Source of the DNA: JBKECF01 sp047974375 | Lineage (GTDB): Bacteria; Bacillota; Clostridia; Lachnospirales; CAMZNU01 | Direction: 5' to 3' | Length of the DNA stretch: 64,000 nucleotides | Assembly: GCA_047974375.1 (NCBI GenBank) | Contig: JBKECF010000068.1 | Coordinates: 12,678-76,677, forward strand | In this document: positions 26,096 through 35,491 of the stretch, one piece after another | Position numbering within the stretch: the stretch's first letter is position 1 | Layout: every line of letters begins with the position of its first letter | Translations under genes and position numbers: made by a program | The notes under the pieces: model-generated | What the model saw: only the letters and a program-made list of their open reading frames with translations | The model's database searches: none | What the model was told of the DNA's origin: nothing

Positions 26096-26593
26096 ATGGA
26101 TTTTTTTGAAATAGGTAAAATAGTAAATACCCAAGGTATAAAAGGGGACGTACGGGTTGTACCATCTACAGATGATATAAAAAGATTTGAACTTTTAAAA
26201 AATATAAAAATATATAAAGAGAATAAAATTAAAGAATTAACAATAGAAAAGGTTTGGTATCATAAAAAATTTGTCATTATAAAATTTGAAGAAATAAATA
26301 ATATGACAGAGGCTGAAACTTTAAAGGACTACGTTATACGAATTAGTGACGATGAAGCATTACCTTTAGAGGAAGATGAGTACTTTATTAGGGATTTAAT
26401 TGGTATAGATGTATATGCTAGTGATGAGAAAATCGGTATTATAAAAGATGTGCTAGTAACAGGAGCTAATGATGTATATGTAGTGAAAACTGAAGGCAAG
26501 GATTTATTACTACCTGCTATAAAAGAGTGCATAAATAATATAGATATGAATAAAAAAGTAATGAATGTAACAATAATGAAAGGTTTAGAATAA
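26096..26593 (+). CDS. rimM: Ribosome maturation factor RimM
   Basis: A 165-residue assembly factor of the 30S subunit that binds S19. It has the N-terminal beta-barrel (IGKIVNTQGIKGDVRV) and the C-terminal PRC-barrel (YFIRDLIGIDVYA, ending ...LLLPAIKECI). I set the start at ATG 26096, which has GGAGG five bases upstream; an in-frame TTG at 26084 is in the ribosome site itself. Its stop overlaps the trmD ATG by one base. Confidence 0.95.
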   Translation: MDFFEIGKIVNTQGIKGDVRVVPSTDDIKRFELLKNIKIYKENKIKELTIEKVWYHKKFVIIKFEEINNMTEAETLKDYVIRISDDEALPLEEDEYFIRDLIGIDVYASDEKIGIIKDVLVTGANDVYVVKTEGKDLLLPAIKECINNIDMNKKVMNVTIMKGLE

Positions 26594-27273
26594 TGAATTT
26601 TTATGTAATGACTCTTTTCCCAGAGATGTTTGAAAGTGTTAGGCAAAGTATATTAAAAAGAGCATCGGATAAGGATTTAATAAACATTACTCTAAAAAAT
26701 ATAAGAGAATATTCTTTAAGTAAACATAAAAAAGTAGACGATATGCCCTATGGTGGTGGCGCTGGTATGGTAATGGAAGCTGAGCCTATATATAGATGTT
26801 TCAAGGACATAACTACAGGTTTAGAGGAATATAAAGTTATTTATATGACGCCTAAAGGGGCAACGCTAAACCATAAAAAAGTTATGGAACTAAAAAATAT
26901 TAAAAATATAATTATTTTATGTGGTCATTACGAGGGTGTAGACCAAAGAATTATTGATTTAATTGTAGATGAGGAAATATCTATAGGGGATTATGTATTG
27001 ACAGGTGGAGAAATACCAGCCATGATAGTGATTGACAGTGTTAGCAGGTATGTAGATGGAGTTTTAAACAGTGAATCTTTAAAAGATGAAAGTTTTTCTA
27101 ATAACTTACTGGAATACCCACAATATACAAGACCCAGCCTATGGAAGAACATGGAAGTGCCCAAGGTGCTACTTTCAGGTAATCATAAAGAAATTGATAA
27201 ATGGCGTTTGTTTAAATCTGAGGAGCTAACTAAAGCTAGGCGACCAGATTTATTGGAAAATAAGGAGGATTAA
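26593..27273 (+). CDS. trmD: tRNA (guanine37-N1)-methyltransferase TrmD
   Basis: A 226-residue SPOUT methyltransferase that makes m1G37 and prevents frameshifting. The trefoil-knot signatures are present: DDMPYGGGAGMVM, the SAM site IILCGHYEGVDQR and IGDYVLTGGE, and the catalytic aspartate region. Length is normal. It directly overlaps rimM. The rpsP gene that normally precedes and the rplS gene that normally follows are not adjacent here; a dipeptidase follows two bases later. Confidence 0.96.
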   Translation: MNFYVMTLFPEMFESVRQSILKRASDKDLINITLKNIREYSLSKHKKVDDMPYGGGAGMVMEAEPIYRCFKDITTGLEEYKVIYMTPKGATLNHKKVMELKNIKNIIILCGHYEGVDQRIIDLIVDEEISIGDYVLTGGEIPAMIVIDSVSRYVDGVLNSESLKDESFSNNLLEYPQYTRPSLWKNMEVPKVLLSGNHKEIDKWRLFKSEELTKARRPDLLENKED

Positions 27274-27274
27274 A

Positions 27275-28696
27275 ATGGCATTAGAAGGACTAAAACCGGA
27301 AAAAGTGTTTTATTTTTTTGAGGAAATAAATAAAATTCCCCGTGGTTCTGGAAATGAAAGAGCTGTAAGTAATTATTTAGTAAATTTCGCTAAGGAAAGA
27401 AATTTAAAATATATTCAAGATGATGTATTAAATGTGGTTATTTATAAAGACGGTACAGGAAATAGTGAAAAACCCGTTATTTTACAGGGACATATGGACA
27501 TGGTATGTGAAAAAAATGAAAATGTAGTTCACGATTTTTTAGCTGATCCTATAGATATGTATGTAGATGGTGATTTATTAAGGGCAAGAGGTACAACATT
27601 AGGTGCGGACAATGGTATAGCTGTGGCTATGTCCTTAGCTATATTAGATGCTAAGGATATTAAACATCCACCATTGGAGGTTTTAATTACAATTGGTGAA
27701 GAAACAGGTATGGAAGGTGCTAAATTCATAGAAGGTGAGTATTTTAAAGGTGATACACTAATAAATATAGATAATAGCGAGGAAAGCAAATTCATTATAA
27801 GTTGTGCTGGTGGAGTGAGGGCAAAAGTTACTTATGAACTAGAGCATGAATATGAATCGGGAAACCTTTATGAAATATCTGTTAGCGACTTAAAAGGGGG
27901 TCATTCTGGTGCAGATATAGACAAGCATAGAGGTAATGCTGTTGAAATATTAGCAAGAATAATAAGAGAAGCAACAAGGGAATACAGATTTAAACTTGTT
28001 GAAATAAATGGTGGGAATAAAGATAATGCAATACCACGTGAGGCAAAAGCGAAAGTTTTATTTCCAGAAGAAAATAGTGATATTATTAGCATAATCAATT
28101 TAATTAATGTTGAATTTATGGGCAAAGATACACCAACAATAACGTCTAAAATGACAGAAGTAAAAGATATACAATGTATTGATGAAGAACTATCTAAAAA
28201 AATTATTAATAGTTTAATATTAATGCCAAATGGGCCATTGGCTATGAGTAGTGATATCGAGGGGTTAGTAGAAACATCCTCAAATTTAGCTTCTATACAA
28301 ACTACAGACGATTTTATTATTGTTAAGTTATCCCTAAGAAGTAGTGTGGCATCAGCTATGCTTTATATAGCGAAAAAAGTAGAGGCTATAGGTGAAATAA
28401 CTGGGGCAAAGGTTTGTTTGTATCAGTTCTATAACGGTTGGCAGTATAGTGCGGAATCTAAAATACGAGATATATTTTTAGAATGTCATAAAGATGTTTA
28501 TGGCAAAAATGCTGAAGCGACTGCAATTCACGCTGGTTTGGAATGTGGTATTTTAAGTGAAAGACTTGGGGATTTAGATATGATATCTATTGGCCCAAAT
28601 ATTTTTGATTTGCACACACCGGAGGAAAGATTAGATATACCGTCAACAGAGCGTGTGTATAATCTTCTGAAAAATGTTCTTGGTAAATTAGCATAG
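27275..28696 (+). CDS. pepD: Aminoacyl-histidine dipeptidase (peptidase D)
   Basis: A 473-residue M20-family metallopeptidase that splits Xaa-His and other dipeptides in the cytoplasm. Signatures include FFEEINKIPRGSGNE at the N-terminus, the metal ligand in QGHMDMV, GTTLGADNGI, GEETGMEGA and GLKGGHSGADI-like GGHSGADI before the lid domain. AIHAGLECGI near the C-terminus supplies another ligand. The ribosome site AAGGAGG is strong. It starts two bases after the trmD stop and is evidently in the same operon. Confidence 0.93.
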   Translation: MALEGLKPEKVFYFFEEINKIPRGSGNERAVSNYLVNFAKERNLKYIQDDVLNVVIYKDGTGNSEKPVILQGHMDMVCEKNENVVHDFLADPIDMYVDGDLLRARGTTLGADNGIAVAMSLAILDAKDIKHPPLEVLITIGEETGMEGAKFIEGEYFKGDTLINIDNSEESKFIISCAGGVRAKVTYELEHEYESGNLYEISVSDLKGGHSGADIDKHRGNAVEILARIIREATREYRFKLVEINGGNKDNAIPREAKAKVLFPEENSDIISIINLINVEFMGKDTPTITSKMTEVKDIQCIDEELSKKIINSLILMPNGPLAMSSDIEGLVETSSNLASIQTTDDFIIVKLSLRSSVASAMLYIAKKVEAIGEITGAKVCLYQFYNGWQYSAESKIRDIFLECHKDVYGKNAEATAIHAGLECGILSERLGDLDMISIGPNIFDLHTPEERLDIPSTERVYNLLKNVLGKLA

Positions 28697-28704
28697 GAGA
28701 GTAA

Positions 28705-29925
28705 ATGAATTTTTTTAAGTTAGATGAGAAATATAAAAAAATAGTGCATGCGGTTATTTTATCTTTTATTGCCATATACTGTTTAATGTATGCTATAGAT
28801 TTTGTAGTTGTTCTTATAAGTAATGCAAGTGAGGCGACAGGCAAAATAACTGAATTTATCAGTACATTAATAAGTATTTTTTTACCAGTGGTTTTGGCTT
28901 TTGTACTTGCTTTTTTATGCGACCCAATAGTAGAAAAGTTTCAAGTTGTGTATGAAAATAAAAAAGGTGTAAAAATAAAAGATGATAAATTTAGAGTTCG
29001 AGGCGTTGGAACTTTAGTATTATATATTATTTTATTTGGTATTATTATTTTTGGCCTGTACTCAATACTTGGAGGATTTAATTTTTCTTCTTCCACAAAT
29101 TTAATTGTTTCAATACAAAATAGTATTGTGAAAAGTATAAGTAGCATAGAGGAACTATATAATGCCATGACTGTATGGTTAACAGAGGTTGGTTTAATTG
29201 GATATTTTGAAGGCGTTTTAGAGGCTATATTTAGCTTTGCTAGTGGCTTATTAACAAATTTAGTTGGCATAATTGCTAAGGTTGGTAGTGGAGTATTTAC
29301 ATTTTTTATGGCATTAATTTTAGGGTTTTATTTCTTGAAGGATAAAGAGGAATTTTTATATAAAACTAATATTGTGTTTGGTACATTTATGCCAGAGAAA
29401 GCTTTTAATAAGTCTAAGGAAGTAATAAAGGGAGTAAATTATATTTTTTCTGGTTATATTCGTGGGCAAATAACAGATGCATTTATAGTAGGAACTCTAT
29501 TAAGTGTACTACTTAGCATAGTAGGTGTGCCATTTGCTGTGCCTATTGGTATTATATCTGGTTTTTCTAATTTAATCCCATATGTAGGGGCTTTTGTTGC
29601 CTATGTATTGGCAATAGTTTCAGCTTTGTTTGGTGGAGATGTAGTTACTGCTGTATTAGCTTCAGCTGTTATACTTGTAGTTCAAATTTTAGATAGTGTA
29701 GTAATTGTACCTAATGTAGTGGGGAAAAATGTAGAATTAAGCCCATTTGTTGTATTAGTAGCACTATCTGTTTCAGGGTCTTTATTTGGAATTTTTGGAA
29801 TGGTATTTGCTGTTCCTGTAACAGCAATGCTTAAAATAATTATTACAGGATTTATAGAAAGACAAAGAGAAAGTCAAAAAATAAAAAATGCACTTACATT
29901 AAAGAAAAATAAAAGCGAGAGTTAG
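28705..29925 (+). CDS. AI-2E family transporter
   Basis: A 406-residue membrane protein of the AI-2E/TqsA/YtvI superfamily, with three to four helices in the first 150 residues and four or five after about 190. Family features are the GFYFLKDKEEF segment, the GYIRGQITDAFIVGTLLS loop and the GISGFSNLIPYVGAFVA-type motif (IISGFSNLIPYVG). Some members export autoinducer 2, but others are sodium/proton or fatty-acid-linked transporters, so the substrate is unknown. It is the last gene of the rimM operon, before a terminator. Confidence 0.87.
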   Translation: MNFFKLDEKYKKIVHAVILSFIAIYCLMYAIDFVVVLISNASEATGKITEFISTLISIFLPVVLAFVLAFLCDPIVEKFQVVYENKKGVKIKDDKFRVRGVGTLVLYIILFGIIIFGLYSILGGFNFSSSTNLIVSIQNSIVKSISSIEELYNAMTVWLTEVGLIGYFEGVLEAIFSFASGLLTNLVGIIAKVGSGVFTFFMALILGFYFLKDKEEFLYKTNIVFGTFMPEKAFNKSKEVIKGVNYIFSGYIRGQITDAFIVGTLLSVLLSIVGVPFAVPIGIISGFSNLIPYVGAFVAYVLAIVSALFGGDVVTAVLASAVILVVQILDSVVIVPNVVGKNVELSPFVVLVALSVSGSLFGIFGMVFAVPVTAMLKIIITGFIERQRESQKIKNALTLKKNKSES

Positions 29926-29933
29926 TTAATGGT

Positions 29934-29974
29934 AAAAAGGTTCATAGGAAAATATTTCTTATGAGCCTTTTTTT
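29934..29974 (+). terminator. Terminator of the rimM operon
   Basis: AAAAAGGTTCATA pairs with TATGAGCCTTTTTTT. The stem is extended by GAAA/TTTC around a three-base loop. Confidence 0.85.
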
Positions 29975-29988
29975 GGAGGTGGTAGAAA

Positions 29989-30624
29989 ATGAAAATAGGA
30001 AATGATTGGGACGAAATTTTAAAAGAGGAATATAATAAAGATTACTTTAAAAATATTTTAAAATTTATAGAAGAAAATGATGTAATGCCACCAAGGGGAA
30101 AAATATTTAATGCATTAAAAAAAACTAGCTTTGGGTCAACACGTGTTGTTATATTAGGGCAAGACCCATACCCAACAAGGGGAGTGGCTAATGGATTAGC
30201 ATTTTCCGTAGAAAAAAATGTAAGAATTCCTAGATCTTTGCAGAATATATATAAGGAACTAGAGGATGATATTAATCAAAAGCCAAAAGAAGACGGTGAT
30301 CTAACAAAGTGGGCAGAAAATGGAATTTTATTATTAAATACAATTTTAACTGTAGAAGAGGGAAAAGCAGGTTGCCATAAAAACTTAGGCTGGCAAAATT
30401 TTACAGGGAAAATAGTAATGGAGTTAAATAAAAAAGGCGGAGTTGTATTTTTGCTTTGGGGGAACTATGCTAAAAACTTTGTAAGTAAATTTAATTTAGA
30501 CGGGGAAAATAATTTAATATTGGAATCAGGCCATCCTAGTCCTTTAAGCCAAAAAAAATTTTTTGGAAATAAACATTTTTCTAAAACAATTGAATATTTA
30601 AATGAAAATATATTTCATTTTTAA
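29989..30624 (+). CDS. ung: Uracil-DNA glycosylase
   Basis: A 211-residue family 1 glycosylase that removes uracil from DNA. It has the catalytic motif GQDPYPTRGVANGLAFSV, the LLLNTILTVEEG segment, the uracil-binding LLWGNYAK and the C-terminal ESGHPSPLS loop. The last contains the essential histidine. Length is slightly short but complete. It is a single gene with terminators on both sides. The GGAGG site lies in the tail of the previous terminator. Confidence 0.96.
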   Translation: MKIGNDWDEILKEEYNKDYFKNILKFIEENDVMPPRGKIFNALKKTSFGSTRVVILGQDPYPTRGVANGLAFSVEKNVRIPRSLQNIYKELEDDINQKPKEDGDLTKWAENGILLLNTILTVEEGKAGCHKNLGWQNFTGKIVMELNKKGGVVFLLWGNYAKNFVSKFNLDGENNLILESGHPSPLSQKKFFGNKHFSKTIEYLNENIFHF

Positions 30625-30668
30625 AAACTAATGAATGTTGAATCAGTTCAACATTCATTAGTTTTTTT
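30624..30668 (+). terminator. Terminator after ung
   Basis: AAAACTAATGAATGTTGAA pairs perfectly with its complement and a T tract follows. Confidence 0.92.
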
Positions 30669-30708
30669 AGATTATAACATATTTTATTTTTATAAAATTG
30701 TCTTAAGA

Positions 30709-30737
30709 TTGACATATAGGCGAATTAAAGCTAAAAT
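30709..30737 (+). promoter_or_regulatory. Promoter of asd
   Basis: TTGACA (30709-30714), 17 bases, TAAAAT (30732-30737). The roughly 95-base leader shows no lysine-riboswitch core. Confidence 0.7.
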
Positions 30738-30832
30738 TTATATAAAGTATGTATGATTATTATGATTTAAATTTAAAATAATTTGTAAATACTAAAAAAT
30801 AATTGAAGAAGTTTTTAACTGGGAAGGTGCAT

Positions 30833-31840
30833 ATGAAAAAGTATAATTTTGCAATAGTTGGAGTAACAGGTTTAGTAGGTAGAACTTTTTTGAAAGTACT
30901 AGAAGAAAAAAATTTACCTATAGAAAATTTATATTTATTAGCTTCAAAAAAATCAGCAGGTAGTGAAGTTGAATTTATGGGTAAAAAATACATAGTAGAA
31001 GAATTAACTGAAAAATCTTTCGATAAACCTATAGATTTTGCTCTATTTTCTGCTGGTTCTGGTATTAGCAAAAACTATGCGCCTATTGCTGCAAAAAAAG
31101 GAATAATGGTAATTGATAATAGCTCAGCTTGGAGAATGGACGAAACTGTTCCATTAATTGTACCAGAAGTAAATATAGAGGAAGTGGAAAATTGCAAAGG
31201 TATAATAGCTAATCCAAATTGTTCTACAATACAGGCAGTAGTGGCCTTAAAGCCTTTACATGACAAATATAAAATAAAAAGAATTGTATATTCAACATAT
31301 CAATCTGTATCTGGTGCAGGAAAAAATGGACAATTGGACTTAGAAAGAACTTTAAAAGGGGAAAAACCAGAAAAATTTCAATACCCAATTGCAAATAATT
31401 GTTTGCCTCAAATAGATGTATTCTGTGAAAACGGTGACACTTTTGAAGAACAAAAAATGATTAATGAAACAAGAAAAATTTTAAAAGATGAAAATTTAAA
31501 AATAACAGCAACAGCAGTTCGTGTGCCTGTAATGAAGTGCCATGGCGAGGCAATAAATGTAGAATTTTATGAAGATTTTGATTTAAAAGAACTAGTTGAG
31601 CTATTAAAGTCGGCTGAATCTGTAGTGGTACAAAATGATATTGAGAATTTACAATATCCACTAGCAACAGAATGTGCAGACAAAAACGATGTGTATGTAG
31701 GAAGAATAAGAAGAGATGAAAGTGTGGACAGCGGTATAAATATGTGGGTAGTAGCTGACAATATAAGAAAAGGTGCAGCAACTAATGCAGTACAAATAGC
31801 GGAGAAAATTATAGCTGGTGGTTATTCACCAAAAAGTTAG
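30833..31840 (+). CDS. asd: Aspartate-semialdehyde dehydrogenase
   Basis: A 335-residue NADPH enzyme reducing aspartyl phosphate to the semialdehyde, the branch point to lysine, DAP and threonine. The nucleotide-binding opening is VGVTGLVGRTFLKVLEE, the active cysteine is in NPNCSTIQ (Cys130), and the substrate loop is RVPVMKCHGEA. I set the start at ATG 30833, which has AAGGTG upstream; an in-frame ATG ten residues earlier lacks a good site. dapA and dapB follow, so this is the DAP pathway unit. Confidence 0.95.
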   Translation: MKKYNFAIVGVTGLVGRTFLKVLEEKNLPIENLYLLASKKSAGSEVEFMGKKYIVEELTEKSFDKPIDFALFSAGSGISKNYAPIAAKKGIMVIDNSSAWRMDETVPLIVPEVNIEEVENCKGIIANPNCSTIQAVVALKPLHDKYKIKRIVYSTYQSVSGAGKNGQLDLERTLKGEKPEKFQYPIANNCLPQIDVFCENGDTFEEQKMINETRKILKDENLKITATAVRVPVMKCHGEAINVEFYEDFDLKELVELLKSAESVVVQNDIENLQYPLATECADKNDVYVGRIRRDESVDSGINMWVVADNIRKGAATNAVQIAEKIIAGGYSPKS

Positions 31841-31881
31841 TATGGTAGAAGAATAAGCTCAGCATTATTAATGGTTAAAAA

Positions 31882-32010
31882 TTAGGCCTCTATCTTAAAG
31901 TCTAAGGGTTTGAATTTTGCTTTCGGCAAAACCAAAGGTGTAAAATTTGGTTTTTGCGGAGCAAAAGTTTAGATAGCTTGAGTTCAAGTTATCAATGAAG
32001 GAGAGGTCTA
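31882..32010. repeat. Hairpin-rich repeat module between asd and dapA
   Basis: The 204-base gap contains three nested structures. TTTTGC/GCAAAA hairpins occur at 31915-31931 (minus-strand copy of the family) and at 31952-31966 (loop GGA). They are joined by an inverted stem AAAACCAAA/TTTGGTTTT (31928-31936 with 31947-31955). GATAGCTTGA/TCAAGTTATC follows near 31972-31993. The outer segments TAGGCCTCT and AGAGGTCTA are roughly complementary too. The TTTGGTTTTGCCGAAAGCAAAATT core is the same element as near 56186 and 63216. Confidence 0.7.
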
Positions 32011-32044
32011 TTGGCTTAGATTATAGTTATAGAAAGGTGATTTT

Positions 32045-32929
32045 ATGTCAATTTTTGTAGGGTCGGGAGTAGCCATTACTACTCCATTTGATATAGGTGG
32101 CGAAGTAAATTATACTTCATACGAAAAACATATAGATTTTTTAATTTCCAATAAAAGTGACGCAATAATAACTTGTGGAACAACAGGGGAATCTTCAACT
32201 TTAAATGATAAAGAACATTTAAAAACAATAGAAATGGCAGTAAAGTTTACAGGTGGAAGAGTGCCTGTAATAGCTGGTACAGGAAGTAATGATACAAAGC
32301 ACGGCGTGGAGCTATGTAAGGGTGCGGAAAAAGCAGGTGCAGATGCCCTACTTTTAGTTACTCCATACTATAATAAAACAACGCAAAAAGGTTTAATACG
32401 TCATTTTACAGAAATGGCAAGAAATGTAGAAATACCAATTATGCTATACAACGTACCTGGAAGAACTGGACTAAATATATTACCGGAAACAGCGGTAGAA
32501 CTCTCAAAAATTGAAAATATTGTTGCTATAAAGGAAGCATCAGGTGATTTAGATCAAATAATGAAACTTGCTTCTTTATGTGATGACGATTTTGATATTT
32601 ATACAGGTAACGACAATCAAGTTGTGCCTACACTTTCTTTAGGTGGAAAAGGAGTAATATCTGTTATTGCAAACATTATGCCAGAGGAAGTTCATGATAT
32701 GGTTATAGACTTTTTAAAAGGAAATGTTAAAGAAAGTTTAGATATTCAATTAAAAATGCTAAGTTTAGTTGAGGCTTTATTTAGTGAAGTTAATCCGATG
32801 CCTATAAAAGCAGCACTAAATGTTATGGGTTTTGAACAAGGTAATTGTAGGCTACCTCTTTGCGAAATTAGTGATAAAACGGCTAGTAGATTAATCGGCG
32901 AGATGAATAAATTAGGCCTTTTAAAATAA
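32045..32929 (+). CDS. dapA: 4-hydroxy-tetrahydrodipicolinate synthase
   Basis: A 294-residue aldolase-fold enzyme condensing pyruvate with aspartate semialdehyde. It shows CGTTGESSTL, the PYYNKTTQKGL segment, the catalytic tyrosine in YNVPGRTG and the Schiff-base lysine in AIKEASGD. Length is typical. It is 10 bases upstream of dapB. Its product feeds both lysine and the DAP used by MurE. Confidence 0.96.
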   Translation: MSIFVGSGVAITTPFDIGGEVNYTSYEKHIDFLISNKSDAIITCGTTGESSTLNDKEHLKTIEMAVKFTGGRVPVIAGTGSNDTKHGVELCKGAEKAGADALLLVTPYYNKTTQKGLIRHFTEMARNVEIPIMLYNVPGRTGLNILPETAVELSKIENIVAIKEASGDLDQIMKLASLCDDDFDIYTGNDNQVVPTLSLGGKGVISVIANIMPEEVHDMVIDFLKGNVKESLDIQLKMLSLVEALFSEVNPMPIKAALNVMGFEQGNCRLPLCEISDKTASRLIGEMNKLGLLK

Positions 32930-32938
32930 GGAGATAGT

Positions 32939-33703
32939 ATGATAAATATAATAGTACATGGCGTTTCCGGTACAATGGGAAGGACTGTAGTAAAACTTTG
33001 TGAAGAGAATGAAGATGTTCATGTAGTGGCAGGTGTTGACCCTGTTTATAAAGGTAGGGAATTTACATTCCCTGTTTTTGAAACTTTGGCAAATTGCGAT
33101 GTTCATGGAGATTGTATAATAGATTTTTCTACTGCTTCAGCCATAGAACAACTTTTAAAAGACGCAATGGAGATGAATATACCTGTGGTACTATGTACAA
33201 CAGGACTTACTGAAGAAGTAGAGGATTTAGTTCAAGAAGTAAGTGGAAAAATAGCAATATTTAAATCTGCAAATATGTCATTAGGTGTTAATTTAATGTT
33301 AGACTTACTAAAGAAAGCAACATCAATATTGTATAACGCAGATTTTGACATAGAAATAATAGAAAAGCATCACAACAAGAAAATAGATTCACCTAGTGGT
33401 ACAGCGCTGTTATTAGCAAATACTATAGAGAATGAAATTGATGAAAATATGAAGTATATATATGATAGATCTTCTGTTTTTCAAAAAAGAGAAAAAAATG
33501 AAATTGGCATACATGGAGTGCGTGGTGGCACGATAGTAGGGGAACATACAGCAATTTTTGCAGGGCAAGACGAAGTTATAGAAATAACACATAGAGCCCA
33601 ATCTAAAAATGTGTTTGCAGTAGGTTCTATTAACGCTGCTATATTTGTATCTAAAAAGAATAAAGGCATTTTTGACATGTATGACTTAATAAGAGAAGCT
33701 TAA
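32939..33703 (+). CDS. dapB: 4-hydroxy-tetrahydrodipicolinate reductase
   Basis: A 254-residue NAD(P)H reductase for the second DAP step. The Rossmann opening is IIVHGVSGTMGRTV. The catalytic histidine and lysine lie in EIIEKHHNKKIDSPSGTA, and the substrate loop is GVRGGTIVGEH. It has an AAGGAGA ribosome site right after dapA. No riboswitch is apparent ahead of the three genes. Confidence 0.96.
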   Translation: MINIIVHGVSGTMGRTVVKLCEENEDVHVVAGVDPVYKGREFTFPVFETLANCDVHGDCIIDFSTASAIEQLLKDAMEMNIPVVLCTTGLTEEVEDLVQEVSGKIAIFKSANMSLGVNLMLDLLKKATSILYNADFDIEIIEKHHNKKIDSPSGTALLLANTIENEIDENMKYIYDRSSVFQKREKNEIGIHGVRGGTIVGEHTAIFAGQDEVIEITHRAQSKNVFAVGSINAAIFVSKKNKGIFDMYDLIREA

Positions 33704-33715
33704 GAAGTGCTATAT

Positions 33716-33744
33716 TTGACCATAGCTATTTTCTGGAATATAAT
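33716..33744 (+). promoter_or_regulatory. Promoter of the small acetyltransferase / pgi genes
   Basis: TTGACC (33716-33721), 17 bases, TATAAT (33739-33744). Confidence 0.75.
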
Positions 33745-33785
33745 TAAGTAGTTATAGTAATTTTGAATATGTGAGAGAGGTGTAT

Positions 33786-34058
33786 ATGTATAAATTAGTT
33801 GACGATAAAGTCGAAACAAAATATATGGTGTATGATGAAAATGAGAATTTAATTGGCTATGTAGATTATAGCCTTGGCGAAAATATGGTTTTAACTTTTC
33901 TTTTTGTTGAACCGCAATATCGCCGTCAAGGTAATGGTACAAAAATTGCCGATTTAGTTTACGAAGAAATAAAAAGCAAGGGCATAAAAGTATATGTAAC
34001 TTGTGGAGTTTTAGGGAAAATTTATTCTAAGGAAAAGTATCAAGACATTATAAAATAA
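33786..34058 (+). CDS. Small GNAT-fold N-acetyltransferase-like protein (90 aa)
   Basis: A minimal Gcn5-like domain of the short YidJ/NatD-type class. It has a beta-sheet core (NLIGYVDYSL, MVLTFLFVEPQYRRQGNG) with the acetyl-CoA pyrophosphate loop RRQGNGTKIADL and a C-terminal strand with a cysteine (YVTCGVLGKIY). The start is the ATG at 33786 with GAGAGGTG upstream; an in-frame GTG precedes it. It is 11 bases upstream of pgi. The substrate is unknown. Confidence 0.82.
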   Translation: MYKLVDDKVETKYMVYDENENLIGYVDYSLGENMVLTFLFVEPQYRRQGNGTKIADLVYEEIKSKGIKVYVTCGVLGKIYSKEKYQDIIK

Positions 34059-34069
34059 AGGAGTAATCT

Positions 34070-35467
34070 ATGAAACTAAAATTAGACTATAACAACATGA
34101 TGGCAGAATTTGTAGGCGATAAAGGTATAAATATTTCAGAAATAGAGAAATTATCTCCTAAAATTGAAAAAGCAACAAAGGCAATGATTACTAAAAGGCT
34201 AGAAGGGAAAATGGACTGGCGTGACTTGCCTTACAATCAAGACGAAATAGTGAATGATATAAATTCATATGTAGATGAAGTAAAAGACGATTTTGAATCA
34301 TTTGTAGTATTAGGAATTGGTGGTTCTGCTTTAGGTCCAATGGCTGTACAACAAGCCATCAATCACCCTCATTACAATGAATTGCCAAGGGAAAAACGTA
34401 AGTTCCCTAAGTTGTATATAGCTGATAATATTGACCCTGAAAAATTAAATTACTTATTTGATGTAATTGATATGGAGAAAACTCTTTTTAACGTTATATC
34501 AAAATCAGGCAGTACGTCTGAAACTATGTCACAATTTATGATCATAAAAGAAATATTAGAAGAAAAGTATGGTAAAGAAGTAGCTAGAAAAAATATCGTT
34601 TGTACAACAGATAAAGAAAATGGAAATTTAATTAAAATTTCTAAGGAAGAAGGATACAAAAGATTTGTTATACCTGCTGGTGTAGGGGGTAGATTTTCCG
34701 AATTAACACCTGTTGGACTTTTACCTGCTGCTATGTGTGGCATAAACATAAAAGAACTATTAAAAGGTGCGGCAGAGATGGACGAGCTTTGTAAAGAATG
34801 TGATATATACAAAAACTCTGCCCATATGTATGGTTTGCTTAACTATATAGCAATGGAACAAGGAAAAAATATTTCTGTTGTAATGCCTTATGCAGATTCT
34901 TTAAAATATATTTCCGACTGGTATGCGCAGCTTTGGGCTGAATCTTTAGGTAAAAAATTCGATATAGATGGTAATGTAGTTAATGTGGGACAAACACCTG
35001 TAAAAGCTTTAGGTGCTACGGATCAGCATTCTCAAGTGCAATTGTATTCCGAGGGTCCTTTCGATAAAGTAATCGTTTTTTTAGGTGTGGACAAATTTAA
35101 AATGTCTATGGATATTCCTAAAATTTATGGTGATATACCAAGTTTAGGTTTCTTAGGTGGAACAACTCAAGATAAATTACTACTTACTGAACAGATGGCA
35201 ACGGAATACGCACTACTAAAATCTGGTAAAACAAATATGACTATTACTGTGCCAGAAGTAAACGAAAGAACTTTAGGTCAATTGTTGTACTTCTTTGAAG
35301 TAGCAACAGGTTTTACTGGTGAATTAATGAATATAAATGCTTTTGATCAGCCTGGCGTAGAAGAAGGTAAAAATGCTACATACGCAATGTTTGGCAGACC
35401 GGGATACGAAGAGAAGAAAAAAGAATTGGATTCAAGACCAAGTAAATTGGACAAGTATATTATATAG
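34070..35467 (+). CDS. pgi: Glucose-6-phosphate isomerase
   Basis: A 465-residue glycolytic enzyme interconverting glucose-6-phosphate and fructose-6-phosphate. It has the sugar-binding motifs GIGGSALGP and SKSGSTSETM, the signature GRFSELTPVGLLP, and a Q-rich catalytic loop GATDQHSQVQLYSEGP. Length fits the Bacillus-type branch. AAGGAG precedes the ATG. Confidence 0.95.
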   Translation: MKLKLDYNNMMAEFVGDKGINISEIEKLSPKIEKATKAMITKRLEGKMDWRDLPYNQDEIVNDINSYVDEVKDDFESFVVLGIGGSALGPMAVQQAINHPHYNELPREKRKFPKLYIADNIDPEKLNYLFDVIDMEKTLFNVISKSGSTSETMSQFMIIKEILEEKYGKEVARKNIVCTTDKENGNLIKISKEEGYKRFVIPAGVGGRFSELTPVGLLPAAMCGINIKELLKGAAEMDELCKECDIYKNSAHMYGLLNYIAMEQGKNISVVMPYADSLKYISDWYAQLWAESLGKKFDIDGNVVNVGQTPVKALGATDQHSQVQLYSEGPFDKVIVFLGVDKFKMSMDIPKIYGDIPSLGFLGGTTQDKLLLTEQMATEYALLKSGKTNMTITVPEVNERTLGQLLYFFEVATGFTGELMNINAFDQPGVEEGKNATYAMFGRPGYEEKKKELDSRPSKLDKYII

Positions 35468-35491
35468 CAACATAAATGACGGGGCGAGAGT

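Noticed and set aside
30738..30832. Lysine riboswitch ahead of asd
   Set aside because: The leader is under 100 bases and lacks the conserved lysine-aptamer core.
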